57,508 bases of DNA, taken from positions 1 through 57,508 of the forward strand of contig JAUMVX010000011.1 of assembly GCA_030529945.1 (NCBI GenBank). The letters run 5' to 3'. Position 1 is the first letter of the stretch. The number at the start of each line of letters is the position of its first letter. This document shows, piece by piece, positions 1 to 8,024 of the stretch. The notes below the pieces were generated by a model. That model was given only the letters and a program-made list of their open reading frames with translations. It ran no database searches and was not told the origin of the DNA. The stretch is from Bacteroidia bacterium (lineage in GTDB: Bacteria > Bacteroidota > Bacteroidia > Bacteroidales > UBA932). A program made the position numbers and the translations under genes.

Positions 1-384
1 GGCCGTTTGAATGAACCTCTAAGTGAAGCAGGTTATTTTTTACACATTACTTAATAAAGTAAGGCGCATATGTTTCGATATCTGGCTTTTGGGCAAAGAT
101 AGTTAAAACAATCCGTACCGGGGCCAGAACGGGGCCTTTTTTATCTTACAAAACCAAAATATAAGCCATTGAAAATGAGGTCAATAAAAAAGCCTATAAG
201 AATTAAATCTTACAAGCCTTTTAGTTCCGATTGTCGTGTGACTATAAAGTGCTGGATATCAACAAGATGCTCTATTTTTTTGGTAAATCCCCTGTGCAGA
301 GTCCTTATGTGAGAAATAAGTTCATCGAAGAAAATCAGTGTCTTGTAGTGTACCAGCCGCCTCGACACCACAGACACTCTTCAC
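1..384. other. Left-edge non-coding, AT-rich stretch
   Basis: No convincing gene is seen here. The short open frames have no recognisable protein character. It contains a small inverted repeat (TTACTT / AAGTAA, 47-62) and a GGGGCC-rich hairpin followed by six T's near 122-142. It is AT-rich like the neighbouring ATPase genes and unlike the rest of the window, consistent with an accessory region whose other side lies outside the window. Confidence 0.5.
121..142 (+). terminator. Weak rho-independent terminator candidate
   Basis: A GGCC/GGCC stem, extendable by G-U pairs around a loop of about 7 nt, is followed directly by TTTTTT. The stem is short, so it would be a weak terminator for something transcribed rightward from outside the window. 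No gene upstream can be seen to support it. Confidence 0.3.
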
Positions 385-1590
385 TCAATACAGGAAGCCG
401 AAGACCCAGAGGGGGATTTTCCGGAAGACCGCCGTGTCAATGCCGTCCGCCGCAATGAACCCGTCCTCCTGCACGTCAATCTGCGAATATCCCTTGTCCT
501 TCCCGCCAACCTCTATGACATAGCGCCCGTCAATCTTGAAATCGGCATTCTTCATTCCGCCGTACTCTATCCGGTGTCCGGCAGAGGAAAGCTGGTTGCA
601 GAAAAAGGTTTCCCGGACAGTGCCGGTCTCCGGGACTGACGGGCATAGGGCATACAACAGGTTTGGATTGTCCAACAGAATCTTGTCCGGTTTCTGCAAA
701 TCGCCGGTTGTCAGCAGATTGGAGAACAAACGCCGTATAAGCTTGGCATCCTCCAGATGCTTAAGATACTGGAGTACGGTCAGACGCTGAAGACCGAGAT
801 TGCGTGACATCTTCGCCACATCCACCTCAAACGGGAGCATCCCCGAGAGTACCTGCATCAGAGCCTTGATTTTTCTTGTGTTGGAGACATCCACTCCACA
901 TTGGGATGTCAGTTCATTTTCAATCGTATAATTCACAACATTCTCGACTCTCGGGGCATAAGCCACGGAATCCTCAAAATAGAAAGGATAATATCCGGCT
1001 TGCAGATAATTCCGGAAATATTCCAGCGGGCGGCACTGCTCCCTTATGTCAAGGCAAATTTCTTCCGGACGTGCAAACAGTTCCTCCAATGATACGGCAG
1101 GATAGTCCATCACCTTTGTCAGACGGAGATATTCCCGAAAGGAAAGACCGGGCATATCGTAGATTAACATTCGTCTGGAAAGATCCGCCATACCGCTCCT
1201 GAGCGCCAGCAGCGAACTCCCGCTCAAGACAAGGTGAAGTTTCGGGAAAAGATCGTAAATCTCCTTAATCTCTACGCTCCACTTGTCGTATCTATGTATC
1301 TCATCTATGAACAGATGCGTCCCGCCGTGCCGTACAAACACTTCGGCGGTATCAATGATGGTGTGATTTGAGAAATATCCGGAATCTGCGGAACAGTAAA
1401 GGATATGCCTGTCTCCTGCTGTGTAATTAAGTTTTATTCTCTGAAGGATAAGAGTGGACTTCCCGACTCCTTTCGGGCCGCGAATGCAGAGCAGGCGGCT
1501 GTTCCAGTCCACAATGTCCATAAAATCCCTGACATAGTCCGTTGGGGTTACCGCCAAATATTCATCGTGCCGTTGAAATAACTTTTCCAT
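385..1590 (-). CDS. AAA-type ATPase, AAA_14/DUF4143-like (copy 1)
   Basis: 401 aa. The Walker A loop GPKGVGKST is at residues 38-46, the Walker B HLFIDEIH around 92-99, and a sensor-like LVLSGSS near 120-126. The C-terminal third has a winged-helix-like stretch followed by DFKIDGRYVIEVGGKDK, which resembles the D...ExxGK arrangement of degenerate PD-(D/E)XK folds seen in DUF4143 proteins. These ATPases are common accessory genes in Bacteroidales and archaea, and their physiological role is unsettled. The start ATG at 1590 is supported by a TATATTTG box 25 nt upstream. The neighbouring gene is a full-length paralog with Walker motifs at the same residue numbers, so the pair arose by duplication or joint acquisition. 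The end of the protein (PLWVFGFLY) is also found as a scar near 40.96 kb. No partner gene or toxin is adjacent. Confidence 0.85.
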   Translation of the reverse strand: MEKLFQRHDEYLAVTPTDYVRDFMDIVDWNSRLLCIRGPKGVGKSTLILQRIKLNYTAGDRHILYCSADSGYFSNHTIIDTAEVFVRHGGTHLFIDEIHRYDKWSVEIKEIYDLFPKLHLVLSGSSLLALRSGMADLSRRMLIYDMPGLSFREYLRLTKVMDYPAVSLEELFARPEEICLDIREQCRPLEYFRNYLQAGYYPFYFEDSVAYAPRVENVVNYTIENELTSQCGVDVSNTRKIKALMQVLSGMLPFEVDVAKMSRNLGLQRLTVLQYLKHLEDAKLIRRLFSNLLTTGDLQKPDKILLDNPNLLYALCPSVPETGTVRETFFCNQLSSAGHRIEYGGMKNADFKIDGRYVIEVGGKDKGYSQIDVQEDGFIAADGIDTAVFRKIPLWVFGFLY

Positions 1591-1598
1591 ACCAACAG

Positions 1599-1670
1599 GT
1601 GTTTTTCAATACCTGCAAATATACAGTGTTTTTTATACAAAACAGAAATATATCAAAAGTGTTTTTTACA
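1599..1670 (-). promoter_or_regulatory. Promoter with three AAAAACAC direct repeats
   Basis: On the minus strand a Bacteroidetes -7 box TATATTTG lies at 1616-1623, upstream of the ATG at 1590. Three copies of a T/A-A-A-A-A-C-A-C element (plus-strand GTGTTTTT) begin at 1599, 1626 and 1659, two upstream of the -7 box and one in the leader. Regular repeats straddling a promoter suggest an operator; the cognate regulator is unknown. The ATPase itself is a possible autoregulator (inference). Confidence 0.55.
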
Positions 1671-1758
1671 AAAAACGCGTCGATATAGCTTGGGTCAGAA
1701 AAGGGACATCAGACAGGACATCGATCTTGACATTTCGCTGAGCGAGTCGTGGAGATGT

Positions 1759-2955
1759 TCAATAGGCCAGCCCGACAATCCAGAGCGGCAGTTTCTTCCC
1801 GATAGGATACTCCATATTGTCAGCAAGAATGTATGAGTCGGGAATGTCCGCAATCTGTTCGAATGATTTGCCTTCGCCGCCGACTTCGAGGGTGACGGTT
1901 CCGTCTATCTTGAAATCTCCTGCAGCTCTTCCGTATTCCACGCTGTGTCCCGGACTCAACTGGCTCACTACGAAGCACTCCCGGACTGTCCCGATTTGAT
2001 TCTGAGAGCTAAGCGCGAAAAGCATATTCGTGTTGTGGATGAAGATCTTGTCCGGCTTCTGCATTTTAGTCACTGACTTGTTGTCAGCGTATATCAGGTT
2101 TATCAGCTCCGCCCTGTCCATCGAACCGAGATAACTGAGTACGGTGTTCTTGTTGATTTCCAGGTACGATGCAAGCTTTGAGATGTTGACTTCATACGGA
2201 AGATTGCCCGCCAGGAACATCATCATCGCTTTGAGTTTCCTCGTGTATGCAGGATCGATTCCGCAGAACATCGGCATCTCCTGTTCGATGATGTAGTTCA
2301 CGACATTCTCGATTCTCGTGTAGTATTCCACCTCGCTCCCGTCATAGAAAGGATAATATCCAACTCGCAGATACTCCTCGAACATTTTCTGAGGACGGCA
2401 TAGGCTGTTGACCTTGTCGCAGACGCTGTCGGCGTCGGAAAGAATCTCGTCAAGGGTGAACCTCGGCAGCTCTATTCCCTTGTAGAAGTGGAGGAACTCC
2501 CTGAAAGAGAGGCCTTCCATAGTATAAGGAAGGACTCGTCTGGACAGGTCAGCATCGGCGTTGAGAATCTGAAGAAGAGATGAACCGCTGAAAGTGATCA
2601 TAAGATCTGGATACAGCTCACTGATTTCCTTGATTTCCTGGCTCCAGGTGGGATACTTGTGGACTTCATCGAGAAACAGATGCTTCCCTCCCATCTGGTG
2701 AAAGCGTTCCGCAAGGTCAAGAAGGGAATGGGACGAGAAGTAGATGCTGTCCATAACGCAATAGAGAGCCTCGCCGGCATTGATGCCGTAGGTTTTGCGT
2801 ATGTACTGCTTCATCAGCGTGCTCTTGCCTACGCCGCGCGAACCCTTGATGGCGACAAGCTGCTTCTCCCAGCTGATATCATTCATAATCCCACGGATGA
2901 TTTCCATTCTGACTCTGGAAATATACATCCTGTGTTTCTGCATTAACGTTTCCAT
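1759..2955 (-). CDS. AAA-type ATPase, AAA_14/DUF4143-like (copy 2)
   Basis: 398 aa paralog of the upstream-lying copy. Walker A GSRGVGKST is at 38-46, Walker B HLFLDEVHK at 92-100, a sensor-like TFSGSSLLQ follows, then DLSRR, GLSFREFL, GYYPFY and ENVVNY blocks shared with copy 1. The C-terminal DFKIDGTVTLEVGGEGK block corresponds to the nuclease-like end of DUF4143 proteins. It ends PLWIVGLAY, so it is diverged rather than a recent duplicate. The start ATG at 2955 follows a TATATTTG box at 2981-2988. About 168 nt separate the two ATPase genes and each has its own promoter, so they are probably not an operon. Biological role unknown. Confidence 0.85.
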   Translation of the reverse strand: METLMQKHRMYISRVRMEIIRGIMNDISWEKQLVAIKGSRGVGKSTLMKQYIRKTYGINAGEALYCVMDSIYFSSHSLLDLAERFHQMGGKHLFLDEVHKYPTWSQEIKEISELYPDLMITFSGSSLLQILNADADLSRRVLPYTMEGLSFREFLHFYKGIELPRFTLDEILSDADSVCDKVNSLCRPQKMFEEYLRVGYYPFYDGSEVEYYTRIENVVNYIIEQEMPMFCGIDPAYTRKLKAMMMFLAGNLPYEVNISKLASYLEINKNTVLSYLGSMDRAELINLIYADNKSVTKMQKPDKIFIHNTNMLFALSSQNQIGTVRECFVVSQLSPGHSVEYGRAAGDFKIDGTVTLEVGGEGKSFEQIADIPDSYILADNMEYPIGKKLPLWIVGLAY

Positions 2956-2980
2956 TCCGGAAGTTGTATTTTTATATGTG

Positions 2981-3044
2981 CAAATATAGGAAAGCTTAAT
3001 TAAATAAGCAAAAATTCAAGAAATCCGCTTAATAGATTAAGCGG
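2981..3044 (-). promoter_or_regulatory. Promoter with palindromic operator candidate
   Basis: The -7 box TATATTTG (2981-2988) is followed upstream by GCTTAATTAAATAAGC (2994-3009) and by a perfect 9-bp inverted repeat, CCGCTTAAT AG ATTAAGCGG (3025-3044). GCTTAAT half-sites therefore occur several times across the -33 region of ATPase copy 2. This is the architecture of a repressor or activator site, but the binding protein cannot be named. Confidence 0.6.
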
Positions 3045-3122
3045 CAGTCTATAATTTGACCTTTTCGTCAAGAGTCAAGGAGTAGATTACTTTAAGTCTC
3101 AATGCAGCATAAGTTAATGTCC

Positions 3123-4451
3123 TCATACTTGAGGAACTTTTAGGGGAGGCCACAAAAGACCTCCGGTGCTAATGAACAGCGTGTCTTTATTCCGAACAAT
3201 TGTAAACGAGTGACTTGCTCCCGATGCGTCTCCGTCAAAATAGGACCGCGGAAGATCGAATAAACGGTGGCCGTCTACATCGAGAATCACATCACCTTCT
3301 TTCACACCGAAATCTTGCCAAAATGACCCGTCTTTTACGAAATCGACTACGGCGTGCCCTTCTCTGTCCCGAAAGGCCCGAAAACGGAATTCTTCATTCC
3401 CTTTCTGTCGACTATGATCTTCTTGCAGTGATATATATGCTATGGGAATCAGCTCGATACGATGTTCGGCAGGATAGAAACGCAGATTAAACGACTTCAA
3501 AAAGTCCATTCCTGCCACAATCATTTCACGCTCTCCAGAAATTTTCCATTGACGTAATATTTTGCGGTGTTCAATCCATAGTTTTCGATCCAACAACCCA
3601 TAATCCTGTATCAGATAGAGTGTTGGGAGGACACCGTTTTTAGGAGGGCAAACATATTTCAGGGTTGTTTCGTCACTTAAGGCAGAATGCATCAGACTGT
3701 CTGGTTCAGAATTCAGATAAACAATGGACGCAGAGCTCCCTGTGTCCAATACCAAATCTGCTCGTGGGTATACAAATGTGTCCCCAAGACGAAATTGAAA
3801 CGGAAATTCTCGAATGACAAACTGGCTTCCAACGACATCCATTTGCAATGAGATTCCCCGCCAGGAGAAAATGGGATAATCATATATCGAGAGACATTTA
3901 TGTTCGCAGTCTAGCTCCCACATACGGGTATCATCATTGGGAATGGAAAAGATTCCATCAGCAGCGGAAAAATCCAGAGTCCGCCCATCCACGATTCGGC
4001 ACTCAGAATAGCAGACCCGGTCGCCTCCGATGGAAAGCGAGATATGGTTCTTTACGGTCATACAGGGAATGTCACGCTTGAAATTCCATCCCGACTTCAG
4101 TGATTCTGTCGGGCAGAACCGATTGATCAAACCGCTTTTTTCCGCAAAGTTTTTGTCCAGAATAAGCATCCCGGCACTTCCTGTGTCAAAAATCAAGCTG
4201 CATTCATATACAGAATCCAACTTCGTTTCAATTACCGGATGGCCAAGCATATCGTATTCGAATTTGCACGCTGCAGATTGAAGACGAAAGAGACCGTTCC
4301 CCGGCCATCTCCAAAGCGGGTAATCGAGTCTCTCCGCTTCAGGTTTAAGTACGCCTGCCGGGGCGTGCGGTTGCGTTCCTCCGTCAAAAGTGGCGCAGCC
4401 GGAAACAAGGAATAGAATGAATATAATGGTTATTTGAAACACGGTGGCCAT
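3123..4451 (-). CDS. Aspartyl-protease-like lipoprotein with two DTG motifs and PDZ-like C-terminus
   Basis: I start the protein at the ATG at 4451 (442 aa) rather than at 4568, because it then opens with a lipoprotein signal (MATVFQITIIFILFLVSGC, lipobox Cys19). Two aspartyl-protease signatures are visible: LIFDTGSAGML (D89) and LVLDTGSSAS (D236). Both catalytic-type motifs are thus in one chain, as in bilobal pepsins, whereas many bacterial 'aspartyl protease family' proteins carry one. Residues about 355-430 (FVKDGSFWQDFGVKEGDVILDVDG) look like a PDZ domain. It is predicted to sit on the periplasmic or outer-membrane face. The gene is AT-rich relative to the core genome and flanked by decayed sequence. 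Substrate unknown; proteolysis is inferred from motifs only. Confidence 0.72.
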   Translation of the reverse strand: MATVFQITIIFILFLVSGCATFDGGTQPHAPAGVLKPEAERLDYPLWRWPGNGLFRLQSAACKFEYDMLGHPVIETKLDSVYECSLIFDTGSAGMLILDKNFAEKSGLINRFCPTESLKSGWNFKRDIPCMTVKNHISLSIGGDRVCYSECRIVDGRTLDFSAADGIFSIPNDDTRMWELDCEHKCLSIYDYPIFSWRGISLQMDVVGSQFVIREFPFQFRLGDTFVYPRADLVLDTGSSASIVYLNSEPDSLMHSALSDETTLKYVCPPKNGVLPTLYLIQDYGLLDRKLWIEHRKILRQWKISGEREMIVAGMDFLKSFNLRFYPAEHRIELIPIAYISLQEDHSRQKGNEEFRFRAFRDREGHAVVDFVKDGSFWQDFGVKEGDVILDVDGHRLFDLPRSYFDGDASGASHSFTIVRNKDTLFISTGGLLWPPLKVPQV

Positions 4452-4603
4452 TCGAATATTACAAAAACAGATGGTGACAGGCCAATAACTATTACTCAAG
4501 TTTCGCACGCAAGTGAATAATAATTGAAAAATAAGGCTAAAGGTCATTGATAATCCAATGATTGTCACTATATTAGTAGTGCGAACAAACTCATATAGTT
4601 CCT

Positions 4604-4846
4604 TTAGCCAGGAACAAAAATAGACAAATAATCTCTGAACTCAAAGATTTCTTCAGACAGAATGATGCCGCAAGGAGGAAGTTTATTCAAATCCTCTACT
4701 GTTTTCCGCAACGGGACACCCAAATTCGATTTGAAATCAGTCCTACTCACTTTAGTGATTCCTACGAAAGAACTTGCTGTAAGGCCAGTTCCCAGAATAG
4801 ATACGGGAAGGTGCGAAAAATGCCGTGGAGGATAAGGTTTTGTGAG
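4604..4846 (-). pseudogene. Possible gene fragment without start
   Basis: The minus strand is open for 80 codons between stops and reads as protein-like sequence (SILGTGLTASSFVGITKV then KLPPCGIILSEEIFEF), but has no ATG. It lies directly upstream of the aspartyl-protease gene in the same orientation. It may be the 3' remnant of a lost gene. I do not recognise the family. The alternative is a chance open frame. Confidence 0.3.
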
Positions 4847-4982
4847 TCAACTACTTAAATGACTCTTCTCTCCCTATTTTGAATAGGAGGAGAGTATGGC
4901 ATCTTATTGAATGTTAGTCGGTTATCCTCCACGCCCTTCTCCTTCTTATCTCCTGTTCTCAATGCGGAGCCGGCCGTAGAAG

Positions 4983-5177
4983 ATGATTGCGTTCACGGGG
5001 TCTGCCCTCCGGGGGCTACGTAGTGCATCGAAGGCCACGAAAATGGGCAAAAACGTGGCCGTCGATGTCATTTTATACATCGAAGTGATGAGGTAAAACG
5101 TTTTTCTGTGGCCATCACTGCACTCCTGTTCTTCACATCGGGACACCCAAACCGAGTTATCAGAAAATCAATACTGA
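4983..5177 (+). pseudogene. Short open frame interrupted by one stop, inside a probable dispersed repeat
   Basis: From the ATG at 4983 the frame reads MIAFTGSALRGLRSASK then KNVAVDVILYIEVMR, meets a single TAA at 5094-5096, and continues as NVFLWPSLHS to TGA at 5177 (65 codons in all). One point change would restore it. The antisense strand of the same stretch is also open. I suspect a repeat present elsewhere in such genomes rather than a working gene. There is no functional assignment. Confidence 0.3.
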
Positions 5178-5308
5178 TTATCAATCGTTTACAAAATCGC
5201 CCCCCCCAAAAAAAGCGCGAAAAAAAGACGCGATAATTTGCGTCCCGTTTCATTTTTGCCGCCGAGAGGCGAGAGGTCGGTAAGTGATGATGAAAAAAAT
5301 AAGTTGGT

Positions 5309-5415
5309 AAGTTTTTGTGAAGGATTATTGTGGATAAATTTGTTTGTGAAGAAGGAGTGTACCGGGGTACACGACTGATGAACAAATGAATTTAGACCAA
5401 AAAGACGAGCAAAAG
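5309..5415 (+). repeat. ~107 bp repeat, copy A (inverted partner at 17737-17845)
   Basis: It matches the reverse complement of 17737-17845 with about six substitutions and a 2-nt indel. A conserved core hairpin GTGTAC-CGGG-GTACAC is present, and the loop differs between copies (CGGG vs TGGG) while the stem is kept. This copy lies immediately upstream of the gpmI promoter. Confidence 0.85.
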
Positions 5416-5440
5416 CACCAAGTTATTTTTTAGGAATCAC

Positions 5441-5448
5441 TAACTTTG
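5441..5448 (+). promoter_or_regulatory. gpmI promoter -7 box
   Basis: TAACTTTG fits the Bacteroidetes TAnnTTTG consensus and lies 48 nt upstream of the gpmI ATG. Its position rules out the TTG-initiated N-terminal extension, which would begin inside the box. Confidence 0.65.
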
Positions 5449-5496
5449 CAGGATTCAAGGAAATTCCCTGAATTCATAAAGAAAACGATAACAGAT

Positions 5497-7017
5497 ATGG
5501 ACAGAAAAGTTCTTCTTATGATTCTCGACGGCTGGGGTGAAGGCAGACACGACCGTTCGAACGCCATCTACACCCAGGGTCAGCCTTTCATCGACTCCCT
5601 GCGAGCCAAATATCCTTTCAGTCACCTGCAGGCCTGCGGCGAATACGTCGGACTTCCCGACGGACAGATGGGAAACTCCGAAGTGGGCCATATGAACCTC
5701 GGAGCCGGAAGGGTAGTGTACCAGGACCTCGTGAAGATAAACATCGCCTGCCGCGAGCACGCTCTGCTCGGCAACGGCGAAATCAAGGCAGTTTACGAAT
5801 ACGTGAAAAAATCCGGTAAGAAGCTCCATTTTATGGGCCTCTGCTCCCACGGCGGAGTGCACTCCTCCCTCGACCATCTATATGAATTCCTCGCCGAAGC
5901 CAAGAGGCAGGGTCTCGAAGAGGTTTATGTCCACTGCTTTATGGACGGCCGCGACACCGATCCCCACAGCGGCTACGGTTTCATCAAGGAGCTTGAGGAG
6001 AAGATGTCTCAGACCACAGGCCGGGTAGCCACCGTCTGCGGCCGCTTCTACGCCATGGACCGCGACAAGAGATGGAACCGCGTAAAGGAAGCCTACGATA
6101 TGCTCGTGGAAGGGAAGGGAGCTGAATTCACATCCCCGCTCGAAGCCGTCAAGGCATCTTACGACGCCGACGTTACCGACGAATTCATCAAGCCTGCTGT
6201 CATCACGGAAAACGGCGCGCCGCTCGCGAAAATCGAAGAGGGCGACGCCGTCATCTTCTACAACTTCCGCAACGACCGTGCGCGCGAGCTCACCTCCGTC
6301 CTCACCCAGAAGGATATGCCGGAAGAGGGAATGCACACCGTTCCGCTCTACTACTGCTGTCTCACGCCTTATGACGCGTCATTCGAAGGCCTTCACATCC
6401 TCTTCGACAAGGAAGTCGTGAAGGACACTCTCGGCGAGACCGTCGCCAAGGCCGGCAGGCGGCAGCTGCGCATCGCGGAGACCGAGAAATACGCTCACGT
6501 GACCTTCTTCTTCAACGGCGGCCGCGAGACCCCGTTCGAGAACGAAGACCGCATACTCGTGAATTCCCCGAAAGTCGCCACCTACGACCTGCAGCCCGAA
6601 ATGAGCGCGGTCGAAGTCACGGACAGGCTCATCGAGGCCATCCGCTCCGAGAAGGAGGATATGATCATCCTGAACTTCGCAAACGGCGATATGGTAGGCC
6701 ACACGGGAGTCTATAAGGCCATCTGCAACGCGGTCGGATGCATCGACGGATGCGTCGAGGCCGTAGTGACCGCTGCCATAAACCACGGTTACGCAGTCCT
6801 GCTGACCGCCGACCACGGCAACGCCGACCACGCCATAAACGAGAACGGCACGCCGAACACCGCCCACTCGCTGAATCCGGTCCAGTTCATCGTGATCAAC
6901 GCCGGCGACGAGGTGAAAAGCGTCAGAGACGGCGCACTCTGCAACGTAGCTCCGACCATCCTCAAGCTTATGGGCATTCCTCAGCCCGAGGCGATGACCG
7001 CGGAACCTCTCATATAG
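5497..7017 (+). CDS. gpmI: 2,3-bisphosphoglycerate-independent phosphoglycerate mutase
   Basis: 506 aa, the usual length. It interconverts 3- and 2-phosphoglycerate in glycolysis with two Mn ions, in the cytoplasm. The alkaline-phosphatase-fold metal site is visible: LDGWGE (D11), the phospho-accepting serine in [10 protein letters not shown] (Ser61), [29 protein letters not shown] and TADHGNAD. I chose the ATG at 5497 because [14 protein letters not shown] is the family's normal beginning and the longer frame overlaps the promoter. It stands just downstream of repeat copy A. The sister glycolytic gene pgk lies next to copy B, 12 kb away. manA follows after 42 nt. Confidence 0.95.
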   Translation: MDRKVLLMILDGWGEGRHDRSNAIYTQGQPFIDSLRAKYPFSHLQACGEYVGLPDGQMGNSEVGHMNLGAGRVVYQDLVKINIACREHALLGNGEIKAVYEYVKKSGKKLHFMGLCSHGGVHSSLDHLYEFLAEAKRQGLEEVYVHCFMDGRDTDPHSGYGFIKELEEKMSQTTGRVATVCGRFYAMDRDKRWNRVKEAYDMLVEGKGAEFTSPLEAVKASYDADVTDEFIKPAVITENGAPLAKIEEGDAVIFYNFRNDRARELTSVLTQKDMPEEGMHTVPLYYCCLTPYDASFEGLHILFDKEVVKDTLGETVAKAGRRQLRIAETEKYAHVTFFFNGGRETPFENEDRILVNSPKVATYDLQPEMSAVEVTDRLIEAIRSEKEDMIILNFANGDMVGHTGVYKAICNAVGCIDGCVEAVVTAAINHGYAVLLTADHGNADHAINENGTPNTAHSLNPVQFIVINAGDEVKSVRDGALCNVAPTILKLMGIPQPEAMTAEPLI

Positions 7018-7019
7018 GC

Positions 7020-7038
7020 GGCCGCTTACGCGTCCAAT
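7020..7038 (+). repeat. Interspersed 19-mer motif (GGCCGCTTACGCGTCCAAT)
   Basis: It begins 2 nt after the gpmI stop codon. It differs by one base from the identical 19-mers in rnpA and ahcY. It sits in the short gpmI-manA spacer. Confidence 0.6.
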
Positions 7039-7059
7039 CCTAACGCAAGAAGAAGCATT

Positions 7060-7914
7060 ATGTACAAGTTCGCGCCCATACTGAAGACGCCGGTCTGGGG
7101 GACCGAGAAATGGGTCCTCTCGTCCGTGCGCGGCAGCGAGTCCGTCGTGGCGGAGGGTCCGGAAAAGGGAAAGACCCTCAGCGAAGTCTATGGCGGAGAA
7201 TTTCCGCTGCTCATAAAGTTCATCGACGCTCACGACGACCTCAGCATACAGGTGCATCCGAATGACGAATTGGCCGCGAAGCGGCACGGATGCCACGGCA
7301 AGACGGAGATGTGGTATGTCGCTGCGGCGGACGAGGGTGCGCACCTGCTCTCGGGCTTGAAGAAGAGCATCACTCCGCAGGAGTATGTCACCCTCGTGGA
7401 GCAGAAGCGGATAGTCGAGGCGCTCGCGGATTACCGGGTGTCGGAGGGAGACGTGTTCTTTCTGCCCGCCGGGCGCATCCACGCCATAGGCGGAGGCTGT
7501 CACATAGTGGAGATCCAGCAGACCTCCGACATCACCTACCGCATCTACGACTACGGCCGCCCCGGGACGGACGGAAAGCCCAGAGAGCTTCATACCGCCC
7601 TGGCCAGGGAAGCCATCGACTACAGCGTGCTCCCGGACTACAGGACGCATTACGAGAAGCGGGACGACACTCTCACGCAGCTTGTGAAATGCCCGTACTT
7701 CACCACCTCCCTGCTGAAGCTCACGGCCCCGTACACACTTAAGGCCGAGGGCAAACCCATCGTCCTCATCTGCTTCGGCGGCGGGGCTGAACTCAGGTCG
7801 GAGACCGGGTGCTGTCCGCTCCGCGCAGGCGAGGCGGTTCTCGAAAACTGCGGCGCAGACATACGGATCACGCCGGAGGAGGGCGGCTGCAGCCTGATCG
7901 TCACGGAGCCTTGA
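7060..7914 (+). CDS. manA: Mannose-6-phosphate isomerase, class I (short form)
   Basis: 284 aa. It interconverts fructose-6-phosphate and mannose-6-phosphate, feeding GDP-mannose for glycans. The cupin Zn ligands are recognisable in IQVHPNDELA (Gln/His), GKTEMWYV (Glu) and LPAGRIHAIGGG (His). The segment ITYRIYDYGRPGTDGKPREL is the family's conserved substrate loop. The protein is the short bacterial type that lacks the extra helical domain of the E. coli enzyme. It is probably co-transcribed with gpmI; no separate promoter was recognised. Confidence 0.9.
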   Translation: MYKFAPILKTPVWGTEKWVLSSVRGSESVVAEGPEKGKTLSEVYGGEFPLLIKFIDAHDDLSIQVHPNDELAAKRHGCHGKTEMWYVAAADEGAHLLSGLKKSITPQEYVTLVEQKRIVEALADYRVSEGDVFFLPAGRIHAIGGGCHIVEIQQTSDITYRIYDYGRPGTDGKPRELHTALAREAIDYSVLPDYRTHYEKRDDTLTQLVKCPYFTTSLLKLTAPYTLKAEGKPIVLICFGGGAELRSETGCCPLRAGEAVLENCGADIRITPEEGGCSLIVTEP

Positions 7915-8024
7915 CCCTCAGAGCTGCTGGAGGGAGTTCCCGAATGCGGCCCTGCGGCAGATTCCGTAAGCGGAAAGCATCTGCTGCCGCTCACGGCAAA
8001 CAGACATACATTTAAATAACATAT

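Noticed and set aside
231-458. 75-codon plus-strand frame at the left edge
   Set aside because: It overlaps the 3' end of the ATPase gene antisense, has no recognisable protein features, and has no promoter.
5068-5385. 105-codon minus-strand frame across the probable repeat
   Set aside because: The same peptide start (SRVP.YTPSSQTNLST) appears at repeat copy B only because the DNA is repeated. No protein-like conservation is visible.
7018-7040. NotI/MluI-like sequences (GCGGCCGC, ACGCGT) suggesting cloning-linker contamination
   Set aside because: The motif occurs in variants within rnpA, ahcY and rnr with intact host reading frames on both sides, so it is native.
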